A DNA stretch of 43,643 nucleotides, from the NCBI GenBank assembly GCA_017508895.1, contig JAFWRA010000017.1:1-43643 (forward strand). Direction: 5' to 3'. Both the position numbers and the translations under genes were made by a program. The DNA is from Bacteroidales bacterium. Its GTDB lineage: Bacteria; Bacteroidota; Bacteroidia; Bacteroidales; F082. Under the pieces are notes generated by a model, which was not told the origin of the DNA, made no database searches, and saw only the letters and a program-made list of their open reading frames with translations. Positions 25,195-33,645 of this stretch are shown here, in pieces (positions within the stretch are counted from its first letter, which is position 1; the number at the start of each line of letters is the position of its first letter).

Positions 25195-26544
25195 TTATTT
25201 GATTTTCTTTACAGTGGTCTGCAAAATCTTGTCGCCCTGGGTCCTGTCGTAGACATAAACCATCAGGTAGCACTCGTCGGCGTTATAGCCGGCATCGATT
25301 TCAGTGGTATAGCTGAAATGGAAAGTGTCGTTGGCGTCAACATGCAGGTCTTCGAACGACGTGCCATACGCCCCATTGAGTGTGCCACGGAACACGTTAC
25401 GGAAATCATATTCCTTGTCGACGCCGCCCGGAATGGTTTGCCAGCCGATGATATGGTCCTCAACCAGACAAACCGTTATGAAGAAATGTCCATCAAGATC
25501 ATCCAATGCGATGGCTTGGACATCCACCTTCAGTTGGCGGTTAGTTTCGTCATAATTGGGACCCACCACAATCTCGAACGTCTGCTCTTCTTCCAAAGCA
25601 GCAGTCACAGGGGCATCGATTTGCGTCTCGTTGAGCGTGTTCCCTTCTGTCAATGCGACATGGTCGACAGTAAACAAGGGGTTGGAGTTATTGTTGTTAT
25701 ACCATTCGGTGCCTTCGTCGGTGAGGAAATCGGGGAAACTGCCCAGAGGCTGAGCCAAGTATCCGGCATGGACGCTCATGATGAAGATATGATCCTCATC
25801 CAATTGATGTTGCAGGTTATGGGCATGCTCAGCAGCGGCGGGGCAGTTGACGCAACGGGCTCCTGTGAAGTCCTTGATAAGCACCGTCTTGCCCGTAGGC
25901 TCCATATTGCCGCCTTCCAGATCGACCGTCACCGTATAAACTGCTGTTGTGCCATTTTGGGCGGTCACGGTATAGGTCACGGGGTTGGAGAAGTCTTGAG
26001 CCACACCTGAAGCGGGTTCCACCGTAGCGCCTTCCGACACTTCAATGGTGGGGACCAACTGCGTGACATCGGTTCCGGCAGGAAGCAAAAATGAAATCGC
26101 ACGCGCAATTTGGTCAATCACACCGCTTTCGTCCAGTGCATCGAAGCGGAACGACAAGATGCTTTTCTCGTTGTCGGCATCGTGAACTATTGCCTCCACC
26201 ATATACTGCGCCGTGGCGCCGCTCAAGGATGTGACAGTGTAATAGACGGGGTTGGTAAAGTCTTGAGCCACGCCCGATTTAGGCTCGATGGTGGCGTAGT
26301 TCGAAATGACGATGGTCGGCGTCAGATGGGTCACATCCGTTCCTGCAGGGAAATCCAGCTTCACCATCTTGTTGTCCTCGTCAACAGTGCCAGAAACACT
26401 GTCAACTCTAAATTCCAAAATAAATCTCTCGTCTTCAGCACCTTGGATATAAGGTTCTTTTTCGACATCGCAGGCATTCATGAACGCCATGGCAGCCAGC
26501 AAAGCCATACCTATTCTTAGTATTCTTTTCATTGTTCTAATCAT
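25195..26544 (-). CDS. Omp28-like lipoprotein with two DUF5018-type repeats and a CxxC domain
   Basis: This 449-residue lipoprotein has lipobox AFMNAC with Cys25 as the acylation site, so it should be anchored in the outer membrane. Two tandem beta-sandwich repeats follow (about 38-122 and 125-208), each with FPAGTDVT or LPAGTDVT and a PxSGVAQDF block, matching DUF5018-like domains. The C-terminal half (about 214-449) resembles Omp28, with a thioredoxin-like start FTGARCVNCPAAAEHAH containing the pair Cys231 and Cys234. A shorter start at Met5 is equally good. It lies in a cluster with a TlpA-type thioredoxin, which suggests a redox link. Its exact function is unknown. Confidence 0.85.
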   Translation of the reverse strand: MIRTMKRILRIGMALLAAMAFMNACDVEKEPYIQGAEDERFILEFRVDSVSGTVDEDNKMVKLDFPAGTDVTHLTPTIVISNYATIEPKSGVAQDFTNPVYYTVTSLSGATAQYMVEAIVHDADNEKSILSFRFDALDESGVIDQIARAISFLLPAGTDVTQLVPTIEVSEGATVEPASGVAQDFSNPVTYTVTAQNGTTAVYTVTVDLEGGNMEPTGKTVLIKDFTGARCVNCPAAAEHAHNLQHQLDEDHIFIMSVHAGYLAQPLGSFPDFLTDEGTEWYNNNNSNPLFTVDHVALTEGNTLNETQIDAPVTAALEEEQTFEIVVGPNYDETNRQLKVDVQAIALDDLDGHFFITVCLVEDHIIGWQTIPGGVDKEYDFRNVFRGTLNGAYGTSFEDLHVDANDTFHFSYTTEIDAGYNADECYLMVYVYDRTQGDKILQTTVKKIK

Positions 26545-26560
26545 TAGGTTGAAACATCAA

Positions 26561-28300
26561 TTAAAAACTTGTTGAGACAGTCAAAGAAACGCCACTGGAG
26601 GCGGGCACGGTACGGCACACACCGCCCACGCAGACCACGCCTTCGCTCTGGCGACCTGCACTCAACATGACGCGGGTTGCATCGTGGATATAGGTGATTG
26701 TACCCGTGAAGTAATGGTCGCGGTATTCCTCGACGGGGTTGCCATAGTTCCACTTGTCGGCGATGGAGAACGACCAATGCGGGTTGATGGAGTATTCCAG
26801 CAGTGCAAAGGCCCAGTCGCCACGCTTCTGGTAATCTTTCTTCTCGCTCTCTTCCACTTCATAGCCCTTGTGGACTTCGTTTTCCCATAAGCCTTGCAGT
26901 TCGAGGCGCAGGCTTTGCTTCTTGTTGATTTTGTAGGTCACGTCCAAGAAGCCGATGTTAGCCTTCACGACAGGCGAACCGGCATGGCCTTCGATGGTCT
27001 CGATGTCGTAATACAGGTTGATGTATTGTGCGGTGAGGTGCCAGTCCTTGCTGATTTTCTTGTCGACTTCGAAGTTGATGTCGCGGAAGAAGCGGTGGTC
27101 GCTGACGGCGAAGAACTTGGAAGTGTTGCCCAAGGTGCCGGCTTGGTTCAAAGCCATCGTGTTGCCAAACTTGACGGAATCGCGGACGATGTCGTTCACC
27201 TGGCTCATGTTGAATGCGAGCTTGGTGCCGTATTTGCCGCCGAGGGCAGTGCCTTTCGGGATGGTGTAGTTGATCTGCAACTGGGCCGCCATCTCGCCGT
27301 TGGGCTGGGTCGAATAGGTGTACATCGACGGCAGGCTGTGGGTATGCGTATAATTAATAGGAGGGATGAAGTTGATGTCGAGGTCGTTTTGTTTGCCCGT
27401 GTACATCGACTTGAAGCTCATGTTGTCGACACGTTTCACCTGCAGGACGGCGCCAAAGCCTTTCTGGGAATAACTCAAAGAGGAGAGCAAAGCGCGGCCT
27501 TCCTTATAGATGAAGTTGTTGATGGCCGATGGGTCGTTGATTTTATAGGCATACTCGGTGCTGAAAGCCCAGTTGCCATAGCCCAAGTTGATGCGAGCCG
27601 CGGCAGCGCCCACATTCTCGGGGATGGTATAGAACGAGCTCAGGTCATTCTGTTTCTTGCTGACGAAGCTGCCGCCCAGGCTCATCTTGAACTCCGAATC
27701 GTTCATCGAAGCTATGCTTTGGTTGAGGTCCCATTCGGCGTCAACGCCACGCACGATGCCACGTTGGTCATCGTTGTTCATGTCGCGCTCCAAATAAGGC
27801 GCCCAGAAATAGCGATGACGGCCATAAACCGCTTTCAAGGTCACGCCTCGGGTGGGACGCAACACTATTCTTGCGCCACGGAGGGCGTTGTCCATGCCTA
27901 ATGACCATTCCTCGTAGGTACGGAACACGAAACCACAGCCAAACTGGTCGTAGATGTCGCCCACGGTCATCCCGATGAAGCCGTTGTCGTAGGTGGCAAA
28001 GAAATTGGCCAGGCCCAGACCATTCAGCTCGCTACGGAAGCCATTCAATTCGGGCAAGAAAGCCTCGAAACGGATGCCTGCGGAGAAATTGCCGTTGGTG
28101 TAGTTCACCTTTCCAAAGCCATTGATACCGAATTTCTTGCCATTAAGGTCGTTGATGCCGATGCCTTTGTCAAGCATATAGTATTGCGCATCGGTCTGGA
28201 AGCTTCCGCTTACCTGACTGTTTTCCATAAACGACTGAGCACTCGCCTTGAAACCGATGGTCAAAGCGAGTGACAATACAAATAGTATATGTTTTCGCAT
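26561..28300 (-). CDS. DUF6029-like outer-membrane beta-barrel protein
   Basis: This 579-residue protein has a signal peptide (about 1-21, ending ASAQ). The rest is dense in alternating aromatic and polar strands typical of outer-membrane barrels, and it ends in a strand with terminal Phe (LTVSTSF). The pattern NGFGKVNYTNGNFSAGIRFE and GMTVGDIYDQFGCGFVFRTYEE matches the DUF6029 family of Bacteroidales. It lacks a plug domain and TonB box, so it is not a classical TonB-dependent receptor. It sits between tlpA and the Omp28-like gene, 16 bases before the latter. The transported or bound molecule is unknown. Confidence 0.82.
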   Translation of the reverse strand: MRKHILFVLSLALTIGFKASAQSFMENSQVSGSFQTDAQYYMLDKGIGINDLNGKKFGINGFGKVNYTNGNFSAGIRFEAFLPELNGFRSELNGLGLANFFATYDNGFIGMTVGDIYDQFGCGFVFRTYEEWSLGMDNALRGARIVLRPTRGVTLKAVYGRHRYFWAPYLERDMNNDDQRGIVRGVDAEWDLNQSIASMNDSEFKMSLGGSFVSKKQNDLSSFYTIPENVGAAAARINLGYGNWAFSTEYAYKINDPSAINNFIYKEGRALLSSLSYSQKGFGAVLQVKRVDNMSFKSMYTGKQNDLDINFIPPINYTHTHSLPSMYTYSTQPNGEMAAQLQINYTIPKGTALGGKYGTKLAFNMSQVNDIVRDSVKFGNTMALNQAGTLGNTSKFFAVSDHRFFRDINFEVDKKISKDWHLTAQYINLYYDIETIEGHAGSPVVKANIGFLDVTYKINKKQSLRLELQGLWENEVHKGYEVEESEKKDYQKRGDWAFALLEYSINPHWSFSIADKWNYGNPVEEYRDHYFTGTITYIHDATRVMLSAGRQSEGVVCVGGVCRTVPASSGVSLTVSTSF

Positions 28301-28313
28301 AAATGATTATTTT

Positions 28314-28388
28314 GACTTCGAGACACGGGACTTCGAGACCTCGGGACAAACCCAAGTCTCGTGTCCCGCAGTCTCATAGTCCCGTGTC
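28314..28388. repeat. compound inverted repeat of GAGAC/GGGAC words
   Basis: GACACGGGACT (28322-28332) is the exact reverse complement of 28378-28388. CGAGAC (28334-28339) pairs with GTCTCG (28356-28361) inside it. GACTTCGAGAC and GGGACTTCGAGAC also occur as direct repeats. The element fills the gap between tlpA and the DUF6029-like gene and could fold in RNA. No T-run follows on the minus strand that would make it a standard terminator. Confidence 0.8.
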
Positions 28389-28394
28389 AAATAA

Positions 28395-28898
28395 TTACTT
28401 TTTCTTCTTAGCCACTTTCAGGATCTCTTCATAAAGGTCTTCTTCGCCGCCTTCGATATAGCCTGTATGCTGGTAAACGAGTTTGCCACTGCCGTCGAAG
28501 AGGAAGGTGTGCGGAGGATTGCTCACATTCATGGCACGCTTCAGGTCACTGTTCACGTCGAGAAGGATGTCGAAATCCCAGCCCTTGCCTTCCACCATAG
28601 GCTTCACCTTGGCGGTGGAACGTGAGTCGTCGATGGAAACGGCATAAATCTTCACGCCTGTTTCTTCCTGCCAGTCAGCATAAACGTCATTCAAGGCATT
28701 GTGTTCCTTGATGCAGGGGCCGCACCAAGTAGCCCAAAATGTGAGGACGATAGGTTTGCCGTTGTTCGTCAGCTTGGCGATGTTCACGTCCTTGCCGTTC
28801 AAGTCCTTTAAAGTCACATTCGGTAGATCCGATTTCGATTGCGCATGAAGGCCTGTCACTACCAGAGCCATCAGCAGAAGTGTCATAAGTTTTTTCAT
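28395..28898 (-). CDS. TlpA-like thiol-disulfide oxidoreductase
   Basis: This 167-residue thioredoxin-fold protein is secreted. It has a signal peptide (about 1-20, ending LHAQ), the segment PNVTLKDLNGKDV and the active site FWATWCGPCIKEH with Cys59 and Cys62. The conserved cis-Pro appears in SNPPHTFLFD. It should reduce or rearrange disulfides in periplasmic proteins. I used the ATG at 28898. A longer reading adds 18 residues encoded by the ATTCAAA repeat array and would bury the signal peptide, so it is unlikely. It heads a run of envelope genes that includes the CxxC-bearing Omp28-like lipoprotein. Confidence 0.92.
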   Translation of the reverse strand: MKKLMTLLLMALVVTGLHAQSKSDLPNVTLKDLNGKDVNIAKLTNNGKPIVLTFWATWCGPCIKEHNALNDVYADWQEETGVKIYAVSIDDSRSTAKVKPMVEGKGWDFDILLDVNSDLKRAMNVSNPPHTFLFDGSGKLVYQHTGYIEGGEEDLYEEILKVAKKKK

Positions 28899-28899
28899 T

Positions 28900-29072
28900 G
28901 GATTTAAAGATTTAAAATTCAAATATTTAAGATTTAAAGATTCAAAATTCAAAATTCAAAGATTCAAAATTCATCATACATAATACCTCATACCTCATAC
29001 CTCATTCAACATTCTTCATTCAGCATTCAGCATTCTATCTTCGTACTATAATCGTACTATAATCCTACTATA
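28900..29072. repeat. three adjacent short tandem arrays
   Basis: From left: GATTTAAA/AATTCAAA units (28900-28972); then 7-base units CATACCT and CATTCAA/CATTCAG (about 28976-29036); then three 12-base units ending ACTATAAT (about 29041-29072). The array begins at the base before the tlpA start codon and ends just short of the manA stop codon. No open reading frame or hairpin of note was seen. Confidence 0.85.
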
Positions 29073-29077
29073 ATCGT

Positions 29078-30073
29078 TCATTCTTCCTCAATTTGGCAAT
29101 ACACTTCAAGCAGTTTGCAGTATTTTTCGGCCCTGATAGCCACCTTTTTGATGACGTTCGGAATCAGGACACATTCGCCTTGGTTTACAAATATCGCGCC
29201 ACTTTCCCAGTTTAGGGTGAATTTTCCTTCCAAAGCAATCAAAATCACGAATGAATCGAGATTGGAGTAGTCTTTTTCCATCTCGCCTTGCAACTGAAGC
29301 AGGTTGGTCACGAAGTACTGGCAATCCACCACGGGCACCGTCTTGTTCATCACATTGGGCACCTCGATCTTGTAGTTTACGGGCATCGTCCCGTCGATGG
29401 CCTCCACCGACTGCGGGATATGCAACTCTCGGCGCATTCCGGCCACGTCGATACGGTCCCAGTCGTAGATGCGGTAGGTGGTGTCGCTGGTTTGCTGGAT
29501 TTCAGCCACCATGATGCCTGGGCCAAGCGCATGGACACGACCCGCAGGGATGAAAAACACGTCGTCTTTCATCACCTCCTCGTGGTTCAGCACCGATTGC
29601 AGCGTATTATCCTTCAACACATTGACATAATCCATCCGCGTCATCTCGCGGTTGAAGCCCATGACGAGTTCGGCATCCTTGTCGGCCTGCATCACATACC
29701 ACATCTCGGTCTTGCCGTTGCCCAAGTCACGTTTTTGGGCCAATTCATCGTCGGGATGCACCTGCACCGAGAGCCAGTCATTGGCATCGATGATTTTCAG
29801 CAGAAGCGGGAATTGCTCGCCGTATTTGTCGAAGACGCTCTCGCCGACCAAGTCGCCCATGAAGGTCTCCACCAGGTCGTTGATTTCATCGCCCTCGAAG
29901 TCGCCGTTGGCGATTTCGCTCTGCTCGTCCCAGATGCCTGAGAGCAACCACACCTCGCCGCAGTTGGGCAGCGGACCGTAGTCCATGCCAAGCACTTCCT
30001 TGATTTTACGTCCGCCCCAGATCTTATCTTTGAAGATGGGCTTGAATTTTAGGGGATAGAGTACTGTTTGCAT
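29078..30073 (-). CDS. manA: mannose-6-phosphate isomerase, class I
   Basis: ManA interconverts fructose-6-phosphate and mannose-6-phosphate, feeding GDP-mannose and surface glycan synthesis or mannose use. The 331-residue cupin protein has KPIFKDKIWGGRKIKE near the start. The zinc-binding segment is LSVQVHPDDELAQ, with further ligands in GRVHALGPGI and the active-site Arg in TYRIYDWDR. I used the ATG at 30073. The longest reading adds 33 residues that run through the promoter box and overlap the divergent gene at 30,150. It is short like other Bacteroidetes type I enzymes. Confidence 0.94.
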   Translation of the reverse strand: MQTVLYPLKFKPIFKDKIWGGRKIKEVLGMDYGPLPNCGEVWLLSGIWDEQSEIANGDFEGDEINDLVETFMGDLVGESVFDKYGEQFPLLLKIIDANDWLSVQVHPDDELAQKRDLGNGKTEMWYVMQADKDAELVMGFNREMTRMDYVNVLKDNTLQSVLNHEEVMKDDVFFIPAGRVHALGPGIMVAEIQQTSDTTYRIYDWDRIDVAGMRRELHIPQSVEAIDGTMPVNYKIEVPNVMNKTVPVVDCQYFVTNLLQLQGEMEKDYSNLDSFVILIALEGKFTLNWESGAIFVNQGECVLIPNVIKKVAIRAEKYCKLLEVYCQIEEE

Positions 30074-30094
30074 TGCGCTTTGATAATTTGGGTG

Positions 30095-30102
30095 CAAAAA
30101 TA
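30095..30102 (-). promoter_or_regulatory. promoter -7 element for manA
   Basis: On the minus strand this reads TATTTTTG, 21 bases before the manA ATG. It is divergent from the element at 30,125. Confidence 0.6.
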
Positions 30103-30124
30103 ATGATTTTACTGAATGATTTAT

Positions 30125-30132
30125 TATTTTTG
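30125..30132 (+). promoter_or_regulatory. promoter -7 element for the MNT/HEPN pair
   Basis: TATTTTTG matches TAnnTTTG and ends 17 bases before the ATG of the MNT gene. Confidence 0.6.
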
Positions 30133-30149
30133 CAGCAAAATAAAGGTTA

Positions 30150-30473
30150 ATGTACACGGAAAAAGATGCCATATTAATGTCAATTCAAGCATTGGGGAAG
30201 AAATTACTGCCCTCGGATGCCCGACTCATCTTGTTTGGTTCACAAGCACGCAATGATGCACATGAAGAATCGGATTGGGATTTACTTATTTTGCTTAATG
30301 ACAAATATTTACAGCAAGATAACTTTGGCAATTATGCTTATCCGTTCGTTGAATTAGGCTGGGAATACGGTACCTATTTCAGTCCCAAAATCTACACCTA
30401 TTCTGAATGGGACGATAGAAAAGGAACACCATTCTATGAAAATGTTAACAAGGAAGGGGTGATACTATGCTAA
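30150..30473 (+). CDS. MNT-type nucleotidyltransferase antitoxin
   Basis: Minimal nucleotidyltransferases of HEPN/MNT pairs neutralise their HEPN partner, in studied cases by adding AMP to it. The 107-residue protein has the signature LFGSQARNDAHEESDWDLLIL with Gly30-Ser31 and metal-binding Asp42 and Asp44. The remainder is short, as expected. It overlaps the HEPN gene by 7 bases. A purine-rich run AAGGAAGGGG just before the HEPN start could help its translation. The gene is A+T-richer than manA and the amidohydrolase gene around it. Confidence 0.9.
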   Translation: MYTEKDAILMSIQALGKKLLPSDARLILFGSQARNDAHEESDWDLLILLNDKYLQQDNFGNYAYPFVELGWEYGTYFSPKIYTYSEWDDRKGTPFYENVNKEGVILC

Positions 30474-30877
30474 CAGACGAAGAAAGAAAAGCATTGGTTT
30501 CCAACAAGGTAAGACGTTCTCGCGAAACATGGAACGAGACTAAAGGAATAATAGAAAGCGGCTATTGGTATGCAGCCGCAAACAGAATGTATTATGCCTG
30601 CTACTATATGACATCCGCTTTGCTTCTTAAACACGGAAAAAGTGCGCATACACATGGAGGCATTATCGGACTATTCGGTCTGCATTTTATCAAAGCAGGA
30701 ATTGTTTCCTCAGAATTAGGGAAATTCTACAGTCAATTGTTCGAATTACGACAAACTGGCGACTATGACGATTGGAAAGTGGTCACAGAAGACGACATTA
30801 AACCTCTAATTCCTACGGCAGAGTTGTTTCTTAACACTTTGGAAAACCTTATTAAAGACGACGGTTATTTGGATTAA
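30467..30877 (+). CDS. HEPN-domain toxin
   Basis: HEPN proteins are small helical RNases or RNA-binding proteins; in HEPN/MNT systems the HEPN partner is the toxin. The 136-residue protein has the helix SGYWYAAANRMYYACYYMTSALL (about 28-50), GKSAHTHGGII, and FELRQTGDYDDW (about 86-97). The last holds the Arg-x4-Tyr form of the family motif, not the Arg-x4-His of the best studied HepT RNases. It overlaps the MNT gene and ends 6 bases before an amidohydrolase gene. Toxin activity is inferred from the pairing. Confidence 0.87.
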   Translation: MLTDEERKALVSNKVRRSRETWNETKGIIESGYWYAAANRMYYACYYMTSALLLKHGKSAHTHGGIIGLFGLHFIKAGIVSSELGKFYSQLFELRQTGDYDDWKVVTEDDIKPLIPTAELFLNTLENLIKDDGYLD

Positions 30878-30883
30878 ACTGAA

Positions 30884-32014
30884 ATGCAAAACCTCATAGA
30901 ATTAAGACATATCCTTCACGCCCACCCCGAATTATCAGGGCAGGAGGCCATTACAAATAGAGTTTTGAACGAATGGGTGAAACAGACCCATCCCGACCAA
31001 ATCATCGAGAAAATCGGCGGTTATGGCTTGGCAGCCGTTTATAAAGGCGCGAAACCAGGCAAACGCATCCTCATCCGAGGCGACATCGACGCATTGCACA
31101 TCCACGAGCCGAACGACATTCCCTATCGTTCACAAAACCAAGGCATTTCGCACAAATGCGGTCACGATGGCCACGCCACCATCCTCTGTGGACTGGCACA
31201 ATGGCTTGGCGAGCAACGTCCCGACCAAGGCGAAGCGGTGTTGCTCTTCCAGCCCGCCGAAGAAACCGGTCAAGGCGCACAAGCCATCCTCAGCGACCCG
31301 CAATTTGAGCAAATCAAACCCGATGTGGTTTACGGGCTGCACAACCTTCCCAGCTTTGAGAAAGGCAAAATCATGGTAAAGGAAGGTTGTTTTGCAGCGG
31401 CTTCGTTCGGCTTAAAGCTCGTTTTCGACGGTCGCACAGCACACGCCTCGCAACCTGAGACGGGGCATAGCCCTTCAGAATTATTGGCACAACTCATCCA
31501 CCATTTGGAGAAAAAGCGCGAGCAACTGAAAGCCGTGAAACCCCTCACCACTTTCGTCATCACGCACGCCATCTTGGGCGAAGAGACCTTCGGCGTCGCC
31601 CCTGGCCATGCCGAGATTTGGCTCACTTTGCGCAGCTTCAACGACCGCAATCTTGAACTGATGTCGAAGGAAATCATCGAGTTCTGCCGCGCCAAGGCCA
31701 AGGATTATCTCTTTGAATTCAGTTTCTCAGAACACGAAGCCTTCGCCGCCACCAACAGCAACGACAACTGCGTAAAAACCATAGAACAAGCTGCCAAAAA
31801 CCTTGAATTAAATCTCGGTCATCTTGACGAGCCTTTCCGTTGGTCGGAGGACTTTGGAAGGTTCGGGAGCGTCTGCCCCATCGGCTTCTTCGGCTTAGGA
31901 TCAGGTTTAGAGCAACCTGCCCTTCATGACCCGATGTTTGATTTTCCTGACGACATTTTGGAGACAGGAATGTGCATGTTTTGGGAGATTATTCGGTTGG
32001 AGTTGGAAAAATAG
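30884..32014 (+). CDS. M20-family amidohydrolase (M20D type)
   Basis: These metal-dependent hydrolases cleave N-acyl amino acids or related amides. The 376-residue protein begins LRHILHAHPELSGQE. The metal-binding blocks are IRGDIDAL, SHKCGHDGHATIL (Cys and His ligands) and LLFQPAEETGQGAQAIL (catalytic Glu pair), with further ligands in VYGLHNLPS and near the C-terminus (LHDPMFDFPDD). The lid domain lies at about 180-290. No signal peptide is present. It starts 6 bases after the HEPN stop, so it may be co-transcribed with the toxin-antitoxin pair. The exact substrate is not predictable. Confidence 0.93.
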   Translation: MQNLIELRHILHAHPELSGQEAITNRVLNEWVKQTHPDQIIEKIGGYGLAAVYKGAKPGKRILIRGDIDALHIHEPNDIPYRSQNQGISHKCGHDGHATILCGLAQWLGEQRPDQGEAVLLFQPAEETGQGAQAILSDPQFEQIKPDVVYGLHNLPSFEKGKIMVKEGCFAAASFGLKLVFDGRTAHASQPETGHSPSELLAQLIHHLEKKREQLKAVKPLTTFVITHAILGEETFGVAPGHAEIWLTLRSFNDRNLELMSKEIIEFCRAKAKDYLFEFSFSEHEAFAATNSNDNCVKTIEQAAKNLELNLGHLDEPFRWSEDFGRFGSVCPIGFFGLGSGLEQPALHDPMFDFPDDILETGMCMFWEIIRLELEK

Positions 32015-32025
32015 CGACAAATACC

Positions 32026-32033
32026 TACCTTTG
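32026..32033 (+). promoter_or_regulatory. promoter -7 element for the zinc-ribbon membrane protein
   Basis: TACCTTTG matches TAnnTTTG, 22 bases before the chosen ATG at 32056. It supports that start over the longer reading that begins inside the amidohydrolase gene. Confidence 0.55.
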
Positions 32034-32055
32034 CCCCGATAAAATCGCAAAAGCC

Positions 32056-33642
32056 ATGGAATCAAGCGTCAACAACCCATTAATTATCCGTTGCAAAAAC
32101 TGCGGGGGGCAGCAACACTTTGACATCGCAAAACAGCACTATATTTGCGAACATTGTGGCTCAACCAACGAATTGGACTCGCAAAAGGCGGATTTCAAGA
32201 ACTGGAGGAAGATCCAGCAACAGAAGGTCAGGGAAGGTATCAGCCAGGTGAGGACTTTTGCCTGTCCCGCTTGCGGTGCACACACCTTAGCCGCCGCTGA
32301 CGACACCTCAGCGATTTGTCCATTCTGCCAAAATACCATGATCGACGCCGAGTTTGCGGGCAACGACCTGCCCGAGATCATCATCCCTTTCAAAATCACC
32401 AAAGAAGAGGCTGAAAACAAACTGAAGGCATGGCTCGCGGAAAACAAAGGCAACAAGGCGGCAAAGGTCATCGAAGACAACCTGAACCGCTTCACGGGCT
32501 GCTATCTGCCCTATCATATCGTGCGTGGTGCCTTTAACGGCGACATGGCCATCGGCCTTCAGGATGGCACAACCACCCATTATCCGTTCCGAGCCTATTT
32601 GAGCCATACCGCAGTGAATGCCTCCCAAGACTGGGACAACCTGTTTCTCGACGGCATCGAACCTTTCGACTTCAGCGAGACTCGCGAATTCGACTTCGCC
32701 TTCCTGAATCACCAGAACGCCAAGATTCAGAATGTGGTTGGTGACGCATTGAACGCGCGTGTCGAAGAAGAAACCCGTGCAGAGCTATACCAAAGCCTAG
32801 CTAAGAAAGTGCGCACCAAGGAAATGGACGTCTTACTCGATGACAACGAAAACGAGTCCATCCCTGCCCTCATGCCCGTGTATCTGGTGAAATGCGAAAA
32901 CGGTGTGGCAGCGGCCGTGAATGGACAAACCGGAAAGGTATCCATCGCTACCGGAAAGCAGAAGAACCTCACCAGAAATTGGTGGCTTTGGCCTACCCTG
33001 GCCACCTTGGTAGTGGCCCTTGTGTCGGGGTTGTGGATGGGAGAGGCGCTGTCAGGCGGTGCCATCGCCTTGGTGTTTGGTCTCGTCTTCTTCGCCGTAG
33101 CCCACAACCGCCACCATAAAGAGATCGTCCAAGAGATTATCACCATGCCCGAAGAAGAGAACCGACACAATGACACCCAAACGGAGTTCTTCGCCGACTT
33201 CGGGAGGGGTCCCGTCCCCACCGAGTTGAAGTTTTTCACTACTTCGCGTATCATCAAGTTGATTGTCGGGTTGTTGGTTGTCACCTTCCTTCCGTTGCTG
33301 ATTGCCATTCCGATACAAATCCTCAGGGGGCTGCCACTTTCCGACATTAAAATCGGCTATGGTGCGGCATGGTACATTACCCCGGTGTTCATGGCCATCG
33401 TGCTCGCCGGAGGAGCCGCCAAAACGATGATGTATGGGGAGCCCTTGTACTTTGAGAAACAGCCTAATGGAACACTGAAAAGAAGAAAGTTGCCTTCGCA
33501 GCAGAAGTTCTCTTTGAAACAAATATTCCCTGGCCTTAAAAAAGCGGGATCTTCAAAAGCAAAGGTTAAACTTCCTCCAGGATGCGCCATCTTGCTTATT
33601 CTTTTCCTCCTGATTGGCAGCGTGGCGGCCATGCTCTCATGA
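32056..33642 (+). CDS. zinc-ribbon membrane protein, function unknown
   Basis: This 528-residue protein begins with two zinc ribbons: CKNCGG with CEHCG (about 13-35) and CPACG with CPFCQ (about 71-95). A soluble region of about 190 residues follows, including the segment FTGCYLPYHIVRGAFNGD. The C-terminal half has about five membrane helices (about 305-325, 330-350, 396-418, 435-455 and 508-528) and a charged cytoplasmic loop. I recognise the architecture as a zinc-ribbon plus membrane protein seen in many bacteria but with no assigned function. It is tail-to-tail with the nucleosidase gene, 3 bases apart. Confidence 0.82.
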   Translation: MESSVNNPLIIRCKNCGGQQHFDIAKQHYICEHCGSTNELDSQKADFKNWRKIQQQKVREGISQVRTFACPACGAHTLAAADDTSAICPFCQNTMIDAEFAGNDLPEIIIPFKITKEEAENKLKAWLAENKGNKAAKVIEDNLNRFTGCYLPYHIVRGAFNGDMAIGLQDGTTTHYPFRAYLSHTAVNASQDWDNLFLDGIEPFDFSETREFDFAFLNHQNAKIQNVVGDALNARVEEETRAELYQSLAKKVRTKEMDVLLDDNENESIPALMPVYLVKCENGVAAAVNGQTGKVSIATGKQKNLTRNWWLWPTLATLVVALVSGLWMGEALSGGAIALVFGLVFFAVAHNRHHKEIVQEIITMPEEENRHNDTQTEFFADFGRGPVPTELKFFTTSRIIKLIVGLLVVTFLPLLIAIPIQILRGLPLSDIKIGYGAAWYITPVFMAIVLAGGAAKTMMYGEPLYFEKQPNGTLKRRKLPSQQKFSLKQIFPGLKKAGSSKAKVKLPPGCAILLILFLLIGSVAAMLS

Positions 33643-33645
33643 CCG

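Noticed and set aside
24976..26010. A 344-codon plus-strand frame opposite the MBOAT and Omp28-like genes
   Set aside because: It crosses two real genes and their intergenic gap, with no start context or domain.
26894..27901. A 335-codon plus-strand frame opposite the DUF6029-like gene
   Set aside because: Shadow of a signal-peptide-bearing beta-barrel gene.
28899..28952. N-terminal extension of the TlpA-like protein
   Set aside because: The extra residues are encoded by the ATTCAAA repeat array and would displace a well-formed signal peptide.
28900..29072. Possible CRISPR-like array
   Set aside because: Units are 7-12 bases with no spacers, and no cas genes are present. It is simple tandem repetition.
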